From Anthracocystis setariae (lineage: Eukaryota; Basidiomycota; Ustilaginomycetes; Ustilaginales; Ustilaginaceae), in contig CAKMXJ010000005.1 of NCBI GenBank assembly GCA_928724745.1, positions 744,001-808,000 on the forward strand: a stretch of 64,000 nucleotides of DNA, written 5' to 3'. Below are positions 62,375 through 64,000 of this stretch, piece by piece (position 1 is the first letter of the stretch; each line of letters opens with the position of its first letter). A program made the translations under genes and the position numbers. The notes beneath the pieces are model-generated. The model searched no databases and was not told where the DNA came from. It was given only the letters and a program-made list of their open reading frames with translations.

Positions 62375-64000
62375 ATGCCAGTCACACATAAACCCAGTCC
62401 GGCGAAGCGCAAAGCCGTCGCAACTCCCGTCTCCACACCACCACAAAAGAAGAAACCGCTTCCCACAAAGTCGAACGATGACGACTTCATCATGACGCTC
62501 GACTCGGACGATGAGGTCCAAGACCTCGATGCTCCCGCCACCGGCTCCGCTTCAGAGTCCGAACCCGATTCCGAACCAGAAACACCCGCCGAAGAGCAGA
62601 AGCTCACCAAGAACCAGCGAAAAAGGAAGGAAAAAGCCCACCTCGCCGGCAAGGAGAAGATCGTCGAGTCCACATCTCTCAAGGCTGTAAAGAACGGCGC
62701 GACAAAGTCGGATTTGGTGGTGGACAAGAACTTTGAATTCGACATCTTTGGCGATGGCAGCGGAACGGATTATGCGGCTGAGCAGAACGGAGGTGGATGG
62801 GATATGAGCGTCACAGGCCATAGGGTCAATAAGAAACTGAATGTGGATGATATTATCGAGAAGAGGAGAAAGAACCGGCCAGATCTGGCATTGCCAGAGG
62901 AGAGCGACCAAGACGACGACGAAAGTGAAGCAGAGGAAGCGGAGTTGGACGATGACATCAAGTTTGCCGAGTTCGGAAGTGAAGATGAGGACGAGGATGG
63001 CGACGATGCGGATCGCTTCGGTGCTGGCGAAACCAAGATCAACGCGGATGAGGACGACGACGAACAGATCGAGGTCGACAGTGAGCAGGACCCATTGTCA
63101 TCTGACGACCAAGACGATTCAGACGCCGAACAAGAGGCCGCACAGGCTCAGCAGCAAGACCAAGAAACCGACTCCTCCGAAGATGATTCGGACCAAGAGA
63201 CCGAAGCAGACAAGGCCAAGAAAGCCGCCTTCTTCGCTGATGATTCCACCGCCAAATCCACCAAACCATCGGCTACATCAGAGTCCTTTTCCACCTTCGA
63301 CCTCTCCCGACCCGTCCTGCGCGCGCTTTCCTCCCTCGCGTTCCACAAACCCACCCCTATCCAGGCAAGGACCATCCCCATCGCTTTGGCAGGCAAGGAC
63401 ATCGTTGCTGGTGCCGTCACCGGTTCGGGCAAGACCGCCGCCTTCATGATCCCCACCATCGAGCGTCTCAGCTGGAGAGCCAAAGGTCGTGCCGAGGAAG
63501 CCAAGTCGCGTGTCCTCATCCTCGCCCCTACTCGAGAATTGGCTATCCAGTGTTACTCGGTCGGCAAGAGCATTGCCAAGTACACTGACATCCGCTTCTG
63601 TCTCTGCGTCGGTGGTCTGTCCGTCAAGAGCCAGGAGGCCGAGCTCAAGCTGCGCCCTGAGGTCGTCATCGCTACTCCCGGTAGGCTCATCGATCACGTC
63701 CGCAACTCGGCTAGCTTTACACTCGACGACATCGAGATCCTCGTCATGGACGAAGCCGACCGCATGCTCGAAGACGGTTTCGCCGACGAGTTGAACGAGA
63801 TCGTCAAGTCGTGTCCCAAGGGAGCCAGGCAGACCATGTTGTTCTCGGCGACCATGACAGATGATGTCGAGCAGCTCGTCAGGCTTTCGCTCAAGCGTCC
63901 CGTTCGACTGTTTGTGGATCCCAAGAGGACGACGGCGAAGAAGCTCATTCAGGAATTTGTGCGTGTCCGCGGTTCCTCCTCTGGCGGTGTGGCTGGTGCC
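62375..64000 (+). CDS. DRS1: DEAD-box RNA helicase Drs1/DDX27 (5' part, cut by window edge)
   Basis: An ATP-dependent RNA helicase of nucleolar 60S ribosome assembly. 542 codons are present and the frame is open at the edge. The N-terminal third is acidic/Lys-rich, with the family block [20 protein letters not shown] and [20 protein letters not shown]. The helicase core follows: Q motif [20 protein letters not shown], motif [14 protein letters not shown] (GSGKT 350-354), Ia [22 protein letters not shown], Ib [11 protein letters not shown], motif [15 protein letters not shown] (DEAD 459-462) and motif [12 protein letters not shown]. The [19 protein letters not shown] lead-in is typical of Drs1. 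The C-terminal helicase lobe lies beyond 64000. ATG 62375 is the first in frame. Confidence 0.93.
   Translation, partial: MPVTHKPSPAKRKAVATPVSTPPQKKKPLPTKSNDDDFIMTLDSDDEVQDLDAPATGSASESEPDSEPETPAEEQKLTKNQRKRKEKAHLAGKEKIVESTSLKAVKNGATKSDLVVDKNFEFDIFGDGSGTDYAAEQNGGGWDMSVTGHRVNKKLNVDDIIEKRRKNRPDLALPEESDQDDDESEAEEAELDDDIKFAEFGSEDEDEDGDDADRFGAGETKINADEDDDEQIEVDSEQDPLSSDDQDDSDAEQEAAQAQQQDQETDSSEDDSDQETEADKAKKAAFFADDSTAKSTKPSATSESFSTFDLSRPVLRALSSLAFHKPTPIQARTIPIALAGKDIVAGAVTGSGKTAAFMIPTIERLSWRAKGRAEEAKSRVLILAPTRELAIQCYSVGKSIAKYTDIRFCLCVGGLSVKSQEAELKLRPEVVIATPGRLIDHVRNSASFTLDDIEILVMDEADRMLEDGFADELNEIVKSCPKGARQTMLFSATMTDDVEQLVRLSLKRPVRLFVDPKRTTAKKLIQEFVRVRGSSSGGVAGA

Noticed and set aside
1..64000. CRISPR arrays, IS elements, bacterial operons, riboswitches
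   Set aside because: No spaced direct repeats, transposase frames or terminal inverted repeats were seen; the sequence is eukaryotic nuclear DNA.

Overview
The window looks like nuclear DNA of a basidiomycete, most likely a smut fungus (Ustilaginomycotina, Ustilago/Sporisorium type). The reasons are compact, GC-rich, almost intron-free genes, many of them fungal-specific (TIM54, SHO1, PEX13, an EMI1-like protein), the few introns being short (78-153 nt) with GTGAGT/GTAAGT donors, secreted orphan proteins behind strong TATA boxes, and gene-poor spacers full of simple repeats. The species call is an inference. I found no rRNA, transposon or CRISPR array and no convincing tRNA, but a by-eye scan is not exhaustive.

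Layout. 0-7 kb: RRP46 exosome subunit (-), TIM54 (+) and AP-3 delta (+). 7-9.2 kb: a 2.1-kb spacer. 9.2-16.5 kb: a molybdenum-cofactor-sulfurase-like class V aminotransferase (+), a mitochondrial TPR-like protein (-), the HUT1 transporter (-), a 93-aa membrane protein (-) and a PhyH-type dioxygenase (-). 16.8-18.6 kb: an unusual single ORF that joins a LOG (lysine decarboxylase-like, cytokinin-activating type) domain to a complete CAF16-type ABC ATPase. 18.8-20.4 kb: two candidate secreted orphans facing each other. 21-30 kb: mitoribosomal mL43, the SHO1 osmosensor (two exons) and a long kinesin-4-like motor, all on the minus strand. 31.7-35.3 kb: a peroxisomal enoyl-CoA hydratase with an SKL tail (+), NC2-beta (-) and DAHP synthase (+). 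35.4-43.5 kb: a 2000-residue RING-H2 protein and PEX13 (both -). 44.8-50.4 kb: LIS1/PAC1 (+), a WrbA-type quinone reductase (-) and glycyl-tRNA synthetase (-) with tandem starts suited to dual targeting. 52-58.5 kb: a Ser-rich orphan (+), a four-finger C2H2 regulator (+) and an EMI1-like twin-CX9C protein (+). 60.1-64 kb: ornithine aminotransferase (-) and the 5' part of the DRS1 RNA helicase (+), cut by the window edge.

Most genes are unrelated housekeeping functions. Loose themes are mitochondrial import and biogenesis (TIM54, mL43, EMI1-like, GlyRS presequence, TPR protein) and peroxisomes (PEX13, SKL hydratase). Many neighbours are divergent pairs sharing one promoter region. The best candidates for something new are the LOG-CAF16 fusion, the pair of secreted orphans, and a palindromic TACTGTA/GTACTGTAC word that recurs in at least ten spacers. 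In several genes the longest open frame begins at a non-ATG codon; in those cases I placed the start at the first in-frame ATG.
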